A DNA stretch of 64,000 nt from Botrytis cinerea B05.10. Taxonomy: Eukaryota > Ascomycota > Leotiomycetes > Helotiales > Sclerotiniaceae. How positions within the stretch are numbered: position 1 is the stretch's first letter; every line of letters starts with the position of its first letter. This document shows positions 12,292 through 23,330 of this stretch, piece by piece. The stretch lies in NCBI RefSeq assembly GCF_000143535.2, contig NC_037321.1, positions 1,240,001 to 1,304,000 on the forward strand, given 5' to 3'. The translations under genes and the position numbers were made by a program. The notes under the pieces were generated by a model. It did no database searches. It was not told the origin of the DNA and saw only the letters and a program-made list of their open reading frames with translations.

Positions 12292-13473
12292 ATGGCTTTC
12301 GCTGCAGCCCCCGCTCCAAAGACCGCTCTTGGTCACTACAGAATGCTTTCGCCCACAGCATCAGTTAGAGTGAGCCCTCTATGCTTGGGAGCAATGAACT
12401 TTGGAAATGCCTGTAAGTATACTTAAAAAACGACTCGGTTTGATATCCACTAACACTGTAAAGGGGAGAGCTTCATGGGAGCTTGCGATCAAAAACAAAG
12501 CGAGGAGATATTGGACTTCTTCTACGAGTCTGGTGGAAACTTCATTGATACCGCCAACAATTATCAAGCCGAAGAATCCGAGAAATGGATTGGTGAATGG
12601 GCTGAGAAACGGGGAATTCGAGACCAACTTGTCATTGCCACAAAGTTCACAACTTGTTTCCGAGCTGGACATGGCGACAAAGAAATTTTGATCAACACTA
12701 CCGGAAATGGAACAAAATCTCTCCATTTATCTCTCGAAGCAAGCTTAAAGAAATTAAGAACATCCTATATCGACCTTCTGTATGTTCATTGGTGGGATTT
12801 TACTTGTTCGATTCCAGAACTCATGCAATCATTAAACGCATTGGTCTTGTCCGGAAAGGTTCTATACCTTGGAATTTCAGACACGCCAGCTTGGATTGTA
12901 TCAAAATGCAATCAATATGCTCGTGATCATGGATTCCGTCAATTCTCAGTGTATCAAGGACGCTGGTCTGCCGAGAACCGTGATTTCGAGCGTGACATTA
13001 TCGATATGGCTGCTGATGAAGGGATGGGACTAGCTCCTTGGGGTGCATTGGGAGGTGGTCACTTCAAAAGTGACGAGCAACGTAAATCTGATGAAGGACG
13101 AAAGTTGTGGGAACCAACCGAGGCTGCCATCAAGATATCTAAGGTTCTTGAGAAGATTGCCAACGAGAAAAAGACCATCATTACTAGTGTAGCATTGGCA
13201 TATGTGATGAAGAAGGCGAAGTATGTATTCCCTATCGTAGGTGGAAGGAAGATTGAGCATCTGAAGGGAAACATCGAAGCTCTATCGTTGGAGTTGAGTG
13301 ATGATGATGTCAAACAAATTGAGGAGTCAAACGCGTTTGATATCGGTTTCCCTCTTAACTTCTTAGGAGGTCCAAACGGAGTGAAGAGTCCAGGTGATGT
13401 GTGGTTGATGGCATCAGCTGGTATAACTGATCACGTTCAACCATCTAAGCCTCTTTCACCACACAAGCCATAA
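12292..13473 (+). CDS. Aldo-keto reductase, aryl-alcohol dehydrogenase (AAD)-like
   Basis: Exons 12292-12412 and 12464-13473, 376 aa. The AKR catalytic tetrad is visible as Asp69, Tyr74, Lys101 and His149 ([20 protein letters not shown]). SVALAYV and [11 protein letters not shown] near the C-terminus are the NADPH-binding region of the AAD/norsolorinic-acid-reductase group. Such enzymes reduce aryl aldehydes or ketones with NADPH in the cytosol, in aromatic degradation, detoxification or secondary metabolism. Length is normal for the family and all key residues are kept. No polyketide or peptide synthase lies in the window, so a secondary-metabolite role is not supported by context; detoxification is equally likely. 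Confidence 0.9.
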
Positions 13474-14475
13474 ATGGACGGGAGAAGAGTAGATGGAATT
13501 GGATCTGGATATGAAGAGATCCATAAGTAGAAACAATCTCAATTTTTGTATTTGGAAAGAATCAATATATCATATGCTTTATTAGTGCAGCGGATGGAAT
13601 GATACCGGTCCATGAACGTACTGTGTTTCTAGCTATTCGTGGACTCCATTCAAAACCGCGACAACTAGATCATTGGTGTACTGCCCGGCGTCTTCCTGTC
13701 ATGAAGGTGGACGGCCGTATGATGGAAGGACAATGCAAACTCGGACTGAAATCTTTTGTACGTTAGATGGAGTTGGGTACGCTGTTATCAAGATTTGAAG
13801 ATTAGAGGATGATTTGATGGGTGCCCCCCACTCAGCCTAGTCGTGGCATACCAAACTGGACATTCGATCCTTTCTTAAATGAACCAAAAGTCAACTACAT
13901 ATCATTTCGGGACCCAATGAACGGTCCGTTGTTTACTCAACGCTGCAGAATCCAAATATTGATTTAGAAAATGTGCCATGATTAGATGTGCCACGTGACT
14001 AAGCCCCTGTTGCCGTACCTGAAAAGCTACCGCTAGCCGCATAAGGCAAGTGGGGAATATTGCTGCACCTTTTTTTACTAGCTTATTATTATGATCCCGA
14101 AATTATGTTACCCCAGACTTTCTATCACAATTTCCAAGGTTCCCAAGGCTGAAAAGAATTATTTATTTGTTAAAGCATTGTCAACATAGTCAACATCGAA
14201 ATCTTCCAAATTACCAAGATACTTAGTATTTCCAATAACCAAAATTTGTTTTTACAAAGCCATTCTCTTAGCAGAATAACGCATACATTCTTTCAAATCG
14301 AGCTTCTGCAACTTCAATGCCGATCAGGAGTAATTCACAACAAATAAGACCCTCAGCCTTGAGTTGAAATAGGGGACTCAATTCAATACAAACGCGACTC
14401 GATCTAACAACGAAACCTGCAGCAAAAGAATCTTCCGCCACAATCCAAACAGATTCATATTTATTCGATCTCAAA
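13474..14475. other. Spacer upstream of unknown gene at 14476
   Basis: Downstream flank of the reductase and probable promoter and leader of the next plus-strand gene. No convincing ORF, repeat or RNA gene. Confidence 0.55.
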
Positions 14476-16219
14476 ATGGATCAAATTTTCAAAATCAAAG
14501 ATGCTGTCGTCAATTACCTTTCCCCCGTTGCGAAACGACGAAGAACAATGGGAGGACCTCAAACACCAGGTTACATCGAATTCGACGACGAACACCAGTT
14601 TCTCTCCGAACCACAAAACAATAGGAGGTCTCTCAACTTCGCATATGGTCGCATGAATCAAAGCTATATTTCGAACGAAGATAGAACGACACCCACGAGG
14701 AATCCCCTTAAACGTTCTCGCGAAGACGATGAAATTGAAGGGCCTATATTTTCAGGAGATGAAACTTCACCAAAGCAATCTTCTTCGCACAACGTCACTG
14801 AGAGTGGTGATGAATCGGAGAACCCCGATTATATGGATGAAGACGATGATGATGATGATGATGAAGAAGAGGATCAAATTTCTGCCCAGCAAAAAGTAGA
14901 TGAATATCTTGCAAAGCAGGCTGCGGAATTTGCTATGGCAAAAGAGACGGTAGAAAGAGCTCGAGCAGATGGCGAATGGTCTCCCGAAGAACTCTTTCTA
15001 TTGGAAAGACTTCAATACATGGGTCATGAAGGACTTTTGCCGCACTGGGCAAAGGAGCGGAATTTTCGAACGGTTCCTGAAGCTATGTTTTGCCCTGATG
15101 ATAATGCCCTCTTGGGTGAGAGCAGTAAATGTAAGTTTTTTTCAAATTCTTGAATTGCTCCATACTAATCGTTATACAGCTATTCAGATGTTAGAATTCC
15201 TCGTTCACTACCTGCCTCGTCGCGTGCATGATAGATATTACGGTGGATCTGGCCCACCTGAAGCACAGATGCGGCAATGGATTGGCAAGTACGTTGAATG
15301 GACTGAAAGGGATGGTGGTTATCATAGGAAAAAGTTTATTCCAGTTCTGTGCCTCGTTGAAGGTCGATGGCGTGCACCCGCTGCGGAAACGACCAAACGC
15401 CTCAAAGACCAAATGAATTTTCATGCTGAATCATGGCGTCGAACGCTACAGCGTCCTTCGCCCGTTGTCAATGAGTTTGGTCAGACAGAAATTTACTTTC
15501 GACGTCCTCCTCTTATTTATGGAATTCTCTACATACAAGCGAAAGCCCTTTTCGTTACACTTGACTCTTCAGATCCACAAGCAAAGATCAGAGATATCCA
15601 CGTTTGTGATTTCTTAGACTCAAGCAAGCATTTTTGGCATGCTATATCTGTTGCTATAGTGGCCAAAATTGCACAAAAGTACATGATGTCAATTATTGAT
15701 ACATTGGAGGATGATGATCCGCCGGAACCAGATTCGTGTAGCGAGAATGAATTAGAATCCGCACGTGCGAGGGAAAAGAGATTGCAGAAAGAGGCGAAGA
15801 GAATGGAGCAAGAGAAAGAGCGTCAACGTCAGGAAGAACTATCGAGACTTGAGCAGCAAATGAACCAAATCAAGATGGAAGAAGAGGAAGATCATGTCAT
15901 GGAGTCCATCGAGGAGTATGAGAGAGTGGAAATTATTGAGGGCGAAGAAGAAGAACAAGAAGACTTCGAGGACGATCGACCATCAATGTCAGAATATGAT
16001 GAGGAAGAAGAGGAAGAAGTGGAGGTTGAAGTTGATGAGGATGGAGATGAAAACGGTGAGCAAAGTGCGGATGAAGAATTAACAAGCGACGGAGATATTG
16101 AAGATGCTGAAGAGTACGCCGAAGACGAAGATGAGCTAGATGATAGCCATGTTAAAAACGAAAACGATAATGAAAAGGTTGACGTCGGTAATCGCTACGC
16201 AACTGGACGTACCTTCTGA
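14476..16219 (+). CDS. Conserved-looking acidic protein of unknown function, probably nuclear
   Basis: Exons 14476-15130 and 15180-16219, 564 aa; the 49-nt intron contains a TACTAAT branch site. I do not recognise the family. Visible parts: KRRRTMGG near residue 21 (possible nuclear localisation signal); an acidic run of Asp/Glu around 118-133; a globular middle (about 140-420) rich in Trp, Tyr and Arg, starting EWSPEELFLLERLQY, which resembles the first helix of a Myb/SANT fold; a charged coiled-coil-like stretch (about 430-480, REKRLQKEAKRMEQEKERQ); and a highly acidic tail. The organisation resembles chromatin-associated proteins, but that is inference only. Start chosen as the first ATG of the long frame, in context AAAATGG. 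Confidence 0.75.
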
Positions 16220-17076
16220 TCAGCATGCTCAAATGAGTTGTAACAACGCTATCTCTATAATCTTGTTTGAAAATTACAAACATACCACGTTTTTTTTTGT
16301 ATGGTCGTTCTGTTGGATGTAAGAGTACTACTTTCAATTCTTTTTCTTTTAAAGGCTCTTCGCGCGCATCAACACACAGCAGTCACGCCACTATAGGATT
16401 GATTCATCCAAGACGTATTGAAAATACACTTGAACAAAGTGGCTTCGAAGAAATCATTGTGGGGCATTCGTCAGACGCTCTCCAATATTGGTAGATCAGG
16501 AAATACGTGGGAAGGATAATAATAAGCAAGGGATTGGGTCGAGGGAGGAATCATTATGGATTGCAAGTTTTTAATTGTCCCTTTATTAGATGTTTTACTT
16601 TCATGAAATACCCCCGTTTACTTTACGCCAATAATGATAATAAGCAGAAATATTTAAAACAATATAAGTTTCATGAATTGCATGCAATGATGTATATTGA
16701 ATTGACTGATTTTATAAATTGTCTCTCGTAAGTTCATTCAGCATCATGGCCTATCTTGACATTGATAAATTTTTGCATCCGACACGCATCAATATCTAAA
16801 GAGGCATATGGCAGATTTGTGTATATCTTCCCATCATGAAAAAAAGACAGCCTGTGGAGTGCAAGTATATTCATCGCCCATTCAACCCTCCCATGATATC
16901 TGCCACTTCCACTATGCAACCATTCTAGTATCCGCAATTCCAATACCATCACAGCCTCTCCTCCTCCAATCCCCAAAACTAAATATCCACCATAAGAGAA
17001 GATCCGTAGATCATGCTCCGCACCCATTTTCTTCCAACTCTCCCCGCCTCCTTTAAATCCTCCCCCCAAATCTAGT
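16220..17076. other. Spacer between convergent genes
   Basis: 3' flanks of the acidic unknown gene and the small mitochondrial-type gene. A plus-strand open frame (16267-16494) and a minus-strand one (16734-17069) lack coding signature. Nothing else seen. Confidence 0.5.
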
Positions 17077-17688
17077 CTAATGATCCTCCAGCGCCCGCGC
17101 CTCCAGCGCCATAACCCCCTGTTCCAATTCCCTCACCCTCGATCCCACGCGTCGTTTGATTTCCTCGCCGTACTCCCCCTCTACCGCGGCCGCATACATA
17201 TTTTTCAACTTGTGCAATTCTTCGACGGCCGCCTCGCGGTCTGCGGAGGCGTAGACGGAGCGTTTGTCGGTTTCTTCGCTTGCGATCTGGGGGTGTTAGC
17301 GCGGGGGTCTGGGGGATGAGATGAGATGAGATGATATGGGAGGGGAGGGGGGGGGGGGGAATATAGGTACCTCGAATTCATCGCGCGCCACGCCGTACTG
17401 TTCTGTCAAATCTTCAATTAGGGCGTCGGCTGGAGTCGCCGTTGCATAGCCTCTTCTTTCATGCGTGTGCGTTCTGCGATTCGATAAGGAGGCGCGGGGG
17501 AATAGTCTTCGCTGGGTATGTGGGAATTGTGCAGCAGCAGCAGCAGCTTTCCCAATCGCAGCTCGGGTCGAGAACCCCGCTGCTGGCGTTCGTGGTGTGG
17601 GAGTGTTGAAAATGCGTGGCGTAGAGATGGGGGGGTTTTTGCGGACGAGAGTGCGTGGGAGATATTTGGGGATGAGGTGGGAAGACAT
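17077..17688 (-). CDS. Small protein with mitochondrial-type presequence, unknown function
   Basis: Exons 17688-17371 and 17286-17077, 175 aa. The first 85 residues or so are rich in Arg, Ser, Thr and Ala and almost free of acidic residues, ending RRGYATATPAD, a typical fungal mitochondrial presequence with a likely cleavage near RGY|AT. The mature part (about 90 residues) is helical and highly charged, predicted to form coiled coil (EDLTEQYGVARDEFE, then EAAVEELHKLKN). I do not know a named family; it looks like a conserved small fungal mitochondrial protein. The intron (17370-17287) contains a long G run on the plus strand (17347-17359), so the coding-strand polypyrimidine tract is nearly pure C. 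Confidence 0.65.
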
Positions 17689-17916
17689 GGTTTTTTTTTT
17701 TTTTATGTGGTGGTGGTGGTGGTGGTGGTGTTTGGAGCTGGGGAATGGGGGGTGATGGTTGGGTTGGGCTGGGTTGAGTAGGTGGATGGTGGGGAGCTTG
17801 GACTTGATGACGTTGGTTTTGGGCTTTGTCACCCTAGTTCGTATAGCTACGCGATAGCTATAGGAATTGATTTTATATAATCTACTATAACTATGACTAT
17901 TAATACACATATATAT

Positions 17917-17971
17917 ACATACATACATACATACATACATACATACATACATACATACATACATACATACA

Positions 17972-18005
<34 letters not shown>

Positions 18006-18019
18006 CATACATATATACA

Positions 18020-18053
<34 letters not shown>

Positions 18054-18062
18054 CATATATGT
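17917..18062. repeat. ACAT tetranucleotide array
   Basis: Near-perfect (ACAT)n, uninterrupted from about 17917 to 18000 and then broken by ATATAC variants to about 18062. It yields false frames such as Met-Tyr-Val-Cys repeats. Confidence 0.95.
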
Positions 18063-19012
18063 ATATACTCTTATTAACCCCTCATAAATCACAAAAAAGA
18101 TCCAACTATATCTACAACATCAACAATATCCAAATACTATAGTTAACTATTTATAACATCTAAACCTCTTAATCCCTACATACCACACACATTTTCAACC
18201 AAAATATCATTAAATTAATCTCAATCCCACAAGTTACACCCAACCCCTTTCTTTCACTCTCCCCTCCCCACAGAAATCGCAATCCCATACACTGATATAC
18301 GATACGTTCAAAAGCCCAATTCAATTTCGATCCAGATAAGTTATACACAAGACAAGACAACATTCCATTCCATTCCATTCCAATCCACTCCAATCCTATC
18401 CCATCCAATTCCTCGCGTATCAATATAAAAGAATCTATAAATTACAATTTCATCATCTCCATCTCCATCTCCAAAACCCATAATTAAATAAAAAATCCAC
18501 CTTCACCAATCTCAGCTTCCTTCCTTCCTTCCTGATAAGTAAAAGTATAACTATATATAAGATTACATATATACATACACATACACATAACTAACTAACT
18601 AACTAATTAATTAACTAACTATATATATATCTCGCTAATTAATCTTAGCGAGCTAGTCTTTTTTTTCTTCGAGTTTTTCGAGTTTTTTTGAGGAATTGTA
18701 AGGAATAGAGAAGTTAGTGATAAGGGTGAAGTTTGCTCTAATTGATATATGTGTACCTATGTATATATAAGTAGATAGATAGATAGATAGATAGTAATAA
18801 TAGGAGTATTTAAATTTGGAGAATTGATAGCTCTACCTCTACTAAGTGAATTGAAATGATGAGATGAGATGAGATATTTATGCGAGACAAGTTTAAATTT
18901 AGGAGGGAGTGGAAATTCTTTGTATGTTTTTTTTTTATTGTTTTTGGAGGGGGGGGGGAAAGAGGGAGGGGGATGTAGAGGTTTCTTCTTGTGATTAGGA
19001 ATTTGGATAAAT

Positions 19013-19252
19013 TGTGAGGTTGTGAGGTTGTGAGGTTGTGAGGTTGTGGGGTTGTGAGGTTGTGAGGTTGTGAGGTTGTGAGGTTGTGAGGTTGTGAGGT
19101 TGTGAGGTTGTGAGGTTGTGAGGTTGTGAGGTTGTGAGGTTGTGAGGTTGTGAGGTTGTGAGGTTGTGAGGTTGTGAGGTTGTGAGGTTGTGAGGTTGTG
19201 AGGTTGTGAGGTTGTGAAGTTGTGAAGTCGTGAAGTCGTGAGGTTGTGAAGT
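19013..19252. repeat. Octamer tandem array, 30 units
   Basis: Exactly 30 consecutive 8-bp units TGTGAGGT. One internal variant (TGTGGGGT, near 19045) exists; the remaining variants (TGTGAAGT, CGTGAAGT, CGTGAGGT) cluster in the last five units at the right end, next to the epimerase stop codon 113 bp away. Confidence 0.95.
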
Positions 19253-19364
19253 GAAGAACCTCTATGATGAATGAATGAATCGTCGAGTAGAGTTTTCCTT
19301 AGATGAATTTATTTCTCGATTGATTTTTCTGCTTTTTCATCTATTTACCTATTGCTACTAAAAC

Positions 19365-20636
19365 CTACGCGGAACCAGCAGCCTTCTCCTTGTGTCCCTT
19401 TACCAAGCCCTCTCTCCTCGCTTCCTCATCAATGATATACGGAATCTCATCTCTCAAACTCCTGCCGGTAGGAGTCCAGCCCAAATACTTCCTCGCTCGC
19501 TTCGCAACTCCCTTAGAGTTCAACCCCCAGGAAATGGCTTCGAAGCCCGCCAACTCCTTCGCTTCTTCGACATCCATGCGCGCGACTTCTTGAGTGGGGA
19601 TGAGACCTTTCGCGAACGCGACCGCGCCGACTTGCTGGGAGAGTTCGCCCCAGACATGGTGACCGTTCTCGGCGAGGAAATAACCTTTCTCGTTCCAGAT
19701 TTCCTCGTCGTCGGATGCGGGGCCTGCGATGGCGCGCTCGGCGAGGAGGAGAAAGAGAGTGCTGAGATCGTGCACGTGCACGTTGTCCCATTCGGTGAGA
19801 CCTTTGCCGAGTTGGGGGGCTTGGCCTTTTTGGAGAGTGATGCGGACGAGGTTGTAGACTTGTCTGCTGCGTTGGTTTCCGGGGCCGCGACCGGGACCGT
19901 AGATGGTAGGGGGACAGACGATGGCGGTTTTGAGCGAGGAGGAGCCGGCGGAGAGGACGAGCTTGTCGATGTCTCTGTGGAAGGCGGAGTCCGGGAGATG
20001 GGTGAGTTGTGAGACGTTGTCGAGATCATCGTAGGGGGGTTGGGAGGGGGCTTCGCCATAGGTTTGCGATTCCATGTCTTTCCAACAGAGGATGCCGGTG
20101 CCGGAGAGGTGGAGCCAGTAGCCTGGGTTTGAGGGGGTGTGGCCGCGTGCTAGTCCGGTGGCGATGGCTCTTGCGGCGATTTCGTGGTCGGAGGAGTCGG
20201 CTGTGTCTGTATGTGAGGGGATTGTTAGTGGAGGAGTTGGGGTTGTTTTCTCTAGATGGGATGTGATGGGATGCGTGGTTGATTCTATTTCAGATATGAC
20301 AGAACAGAAAAAGATAACCCAGAATAAAACAACAAAAAAAAAAAAAAACATACGTAAAACTACATCCGCCTTCGCAGCTTCCTCTTCAAGAATCTTTGCA
20401 TCTTCCAAAGTACCATAAACTAGATGAACTTTTGGGAAAGCGGCCGCGACAGGAGCGCCTCGATCCGAGTTGCGCACCAGAGCTGTGAATTCCCAGTCTG
20501 GGTGCGCGTGGTAGAGTGTGTAGAGGGCATCGCCTCCAGTGTATCCTGTGGTTCCTGTGCTTTTGGGGGAGTGAGTTTGAGTTTTGTTGGTGGTGGAAGG
20601 GGGATGGGTAGCTTACATGAAGATTTTGGGTGTCAT
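19365..20636 (-). CDS. NAD(P)-dependent epimerase/dehydratase-like protein (extended SDR, NmrA-like)
   Basis: Exons 20636-20617 (20 nt), 20559-20354 and 20206-19365, 355 aa. After splicing the N-terminus reads MTPKIFITGTTGYTGGDAL, a Rossmann nucleotide-binding loop (GxxGxxG) that is broken across the first intron. ADVVLHTADSSDH marks the end of beta-4, and ICPPTIYGPG-like text (AIVCPPTIYGPGRGP) is the usual extended-SDR substrate-domain entry. The classical YxxxK is not evident; HRDIDKLVL sits where it would be, so activity could be altered. Members of this fungal group are cytosolic reductases or redox sensors with no fixed substrate. The 3'-splice site of intron 1 (AAAAG) was chosen to keep the glycine motif. 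Confidence 0.8.
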
Positions 20637-21494
20637 GGTGTGGGTTTGGAGTGGGTGGAGATTTGTTGTGGTGTGTTTTGTTGGGCTGAGATTGATCGAT
20701 GGAAATGTGAGAAATCAAATTGAATGGGAGAATCTGAAAGATATCTGAAAGGTCGATTTATATATATATATACAAGAGATAAGTTACAAAAAATACAAAT
20801 ATTGAATTGAGCGTTGAGCTCTTCGGTCCCGTCAGTGGAAATATTATGGGGATGGGGTCGTAATGACGTAAGATACTTTTCATATTGATAAGCAAACAAA
20901 CCATGGGAGATGGAGGGGTAATTGAATTCTTGATGTTTTCTCGATGTTTTCTCGATGTTTTTTTCGATATTCTCCAAGGTTTCTCCACTTGGCTAGAATT
21001 TAGACATCGGCTTCTATTGTGAATTATGGATGTGTGGCAAATGAAACTAGTAGCACTACTACTGGCCTCATATCATATGTAAGAGAGATATTGACCTCTT
21101 TTGCACGAATCCTCTTGCAGGAAGAAGAAGAAGAAGAAGAAGAAGAAGAATAAAAAGACGAAGACCTGGCGAAGCAGTACGATTGAGTTGTTTTTGATTA
21201 TCACATCCCATAGCATACCATCCCTACCTACCTGCTTAGGTATCCTTTTCCTGCTTCTCTTTACTATGTTGATTTAACGCTACGCTCGTAGATGACCGAT
21301 GATAGTATATTATAGTATATAATGATACGATAGGATTCCAACTCGAGATCCTCAAAACAAGTAAAGGTACTGACGGCCTAGGTCTCATTTCCCCAGTCTC
21401 TTCACAGTATCCAGACATGAGGGATATTTGTACTTTTCCATCAAAGAGAGACCGTCATTTATGGTGCCTGTCAGCATTTTCTTGGTATGTGTGT

Positions 21495-21625
21495 ATGTAT
21501 GTATGTGTGTATATGTGTATACATCTATATATATATATATATGTATGTATGCATGTATGTATGTGTGTATATGTGTATACATCTATATATATATATATAT
21601 ATGTATGCATGTATGTATGTATGTA
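21495..21625. repeat. 58-bp tandem duplication with TA core
   Basis: The stretch ATGTGTGTATATGTGTATAC plus its following (TA)n and GTATGTATGC segment occurs at about 21503 and again at 21561, an offset of 58 bp, with only small differences in the TA run length. Confidence 0.8.
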
Positions 21626-22659
21626 CCGGTATGTTCGGGACATGGGTGGACCGGGTATGCTCTACCACCCACTACGGTCTTCGGAATTTCGGACGAGGAA
21701 TAATAATCCGTCAATAATATTTGGTTCCATCATATCTTTTATCGATTCTCCAATAAGATCCTTATTGTGCCACCGGTATGGCGGACGGGTGGAATTAACC
21801 TTATTCTTTTAGAGTGTGAAAAGTCCCCAGCTTCGAGCGTCAAAACTCGGAACTGGGAATTCAGATGGGATTGGAGAAGGACTCGATATACTCGTGGTAT
21901 GCAGGTGGATTAAGGTGTAATAATGAGCTCTTTGATTGATAATCACGTTACGTGGTAGATTCATAAATAGATTGTACTCTCCAAGGCTGTTTTGTTTGAC
22001 TGTGTGACAGATTGACAGATTGACAGATTGACAGCACACGACAGAAATGAAGAGCTCTTGTCCCTCCCTCTCTCTCCTTGGCAAGATGGCCGTGGGAAAT
22101 TGGGATGTGGCGGAGCTGGGATTTCCTCCAACGAAGGGCTTGACCTTGAAGAAAGAAAGAAGTGAAACATCTCATCTCAGGGGTAACCTTAGGACTCCTG
22201 TTGGTTGGCAGAATCGATACAAGCCATTCATTCCCATATTGACATTGACTCGACACCACTCGAATATATAATGCGTGGTCGCGGAACATCTGCAACACTC
22301 AGCATCTACTCGGTATCTGAGTAACGGGAGCAAACTCAAGTCTACCCTTTCTCTCCTCCTCCATGATCCAATCACTCCGGTTACCAACTGCATCCTCATA
22401 CTCGGGGGCGTGACATACAAGTCTCCTTGGCCATTTTCACGGTCCGACTCGTTCGCACGATCAAAACTTTATTAGAAAGCAATGCAAACCAATCAATGCC
22501 GCGTCTCGGAGACCAATGGACACCAACGGACACTCCTGCTAGCCCTTTTTATGAGGGCTAATCCAACTTCAACCGATCAATCAACCACTACCGCCATCGA
22601 TCGTCTATTATCTGTTATCAGATGGAACATGGCTGCAGAACATCTACGTAACTGACAAC

Positions 22660-22732
22660 CAACCAACCAACCAACCAACCAACCAACCATCCAACCATCC
22701 ATCCATCCATCCATCCATCCATCCATCCATCC
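22660..22732. repeat. AACC/ATCC tetramer array
   Basis: About eight AACC units directly followed by about ten ATCC units, joined by mixed CATCCAACC units. Confidence 0.9.
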
Positions 22733-23330
22733 CTCCATCTTTTCATGCATGTCTCATGTTTCAACCTCCCCTTCCCCTCCCCCTTCCCCTTCTCCTTCCC
22801 CTCTCCCTCCCCGCCCCCGGATAATTATCCTCATACCGCATAACGTTCGGCATCCCATCTTTCATAGGCAAACGGGTCTCGATCCAGAAACAAATCATCA
22901 CAAATCATGGTGAATACAAGGATTCACACATATAAGCTTAAAATCTTAATCATTTTTCCATGTCTTGACTAACACTTTTAGGTAAAATGTCCATAGGAAC
23001 CAACAATCAACCAAAATAACCACCACTCACTCACACTTATTATTATTACACTCACACTCACATAACTGTAACTGTAATAACTGTGACCATTCACCAAATT
23101 TGAGATCCTCATTGCCAAGTGACTGGCACCCCGCCCTTCATTTATTAAACATTCACATACATAAGGTGCGCATTCATAATCTTTCCCTCAAGATGGGGGT
23201 ATTATTAAGTCTTCTCCTCCTTCCACAAATTTCGCTCCTCTCTACTTTTTCTTCGTCTATTTCTTCTCCCATTCCCTCCATCTTTTTCTTCTCTCCACAT
23301 TGTCTGAAACAAACATTCCCATATTTCACC

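Larger units (their letters stand above)
17689..19364. other. Simple-repeat-rich spacer
   Basis: Between the mitochondrial-type gene (5' side) and the epimerase gene (3' side). Holds an ACAT tetramer array, CCATT runs (about 18360-18383), TAAC/TTAA runs near 18590-18625, GATA tetramers (about 18771-18795), poly-T and poly-G runs near 18930-18960 and an octamer array. No gene supported. Confidence 0.65.
20637..23330. other. Long repeat-containing spacer between divergent epimerase and lactonase genes
   Basis: About 2.7 kb. Contains ten GAA triplets (21121-21150), a 58-bp TA/GTAT-rich tandem duplication (about 21495-21625), AACC followed by ATCC tetramers (about 22660-22732), short GACAGATT triple repeats near 22010-22035 and a C/T-rich leader (23200-23330) before the lactonase. 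Several open frames are purely repeat-derived. Confidence 0.6.

Noticed and set aside
12292..13473. Part of a secondary-metabolite cluster
   Set aside because: No polyketide synthase, peptide synthetase, P450 group or cluster regulator is present in the window.
17847..18092. ORFs made of Met-Tyr-Val-Cys or Ile-His-Thr-Tyr repeats
   Set aside because: Translations of the ACAT array; low-complexity DNA, not genes.
21385..21812. Overlapping ORFs over the TA/GTAT duplication
   Set aside because: Composition follows the simple repeat; no homology-like segments.
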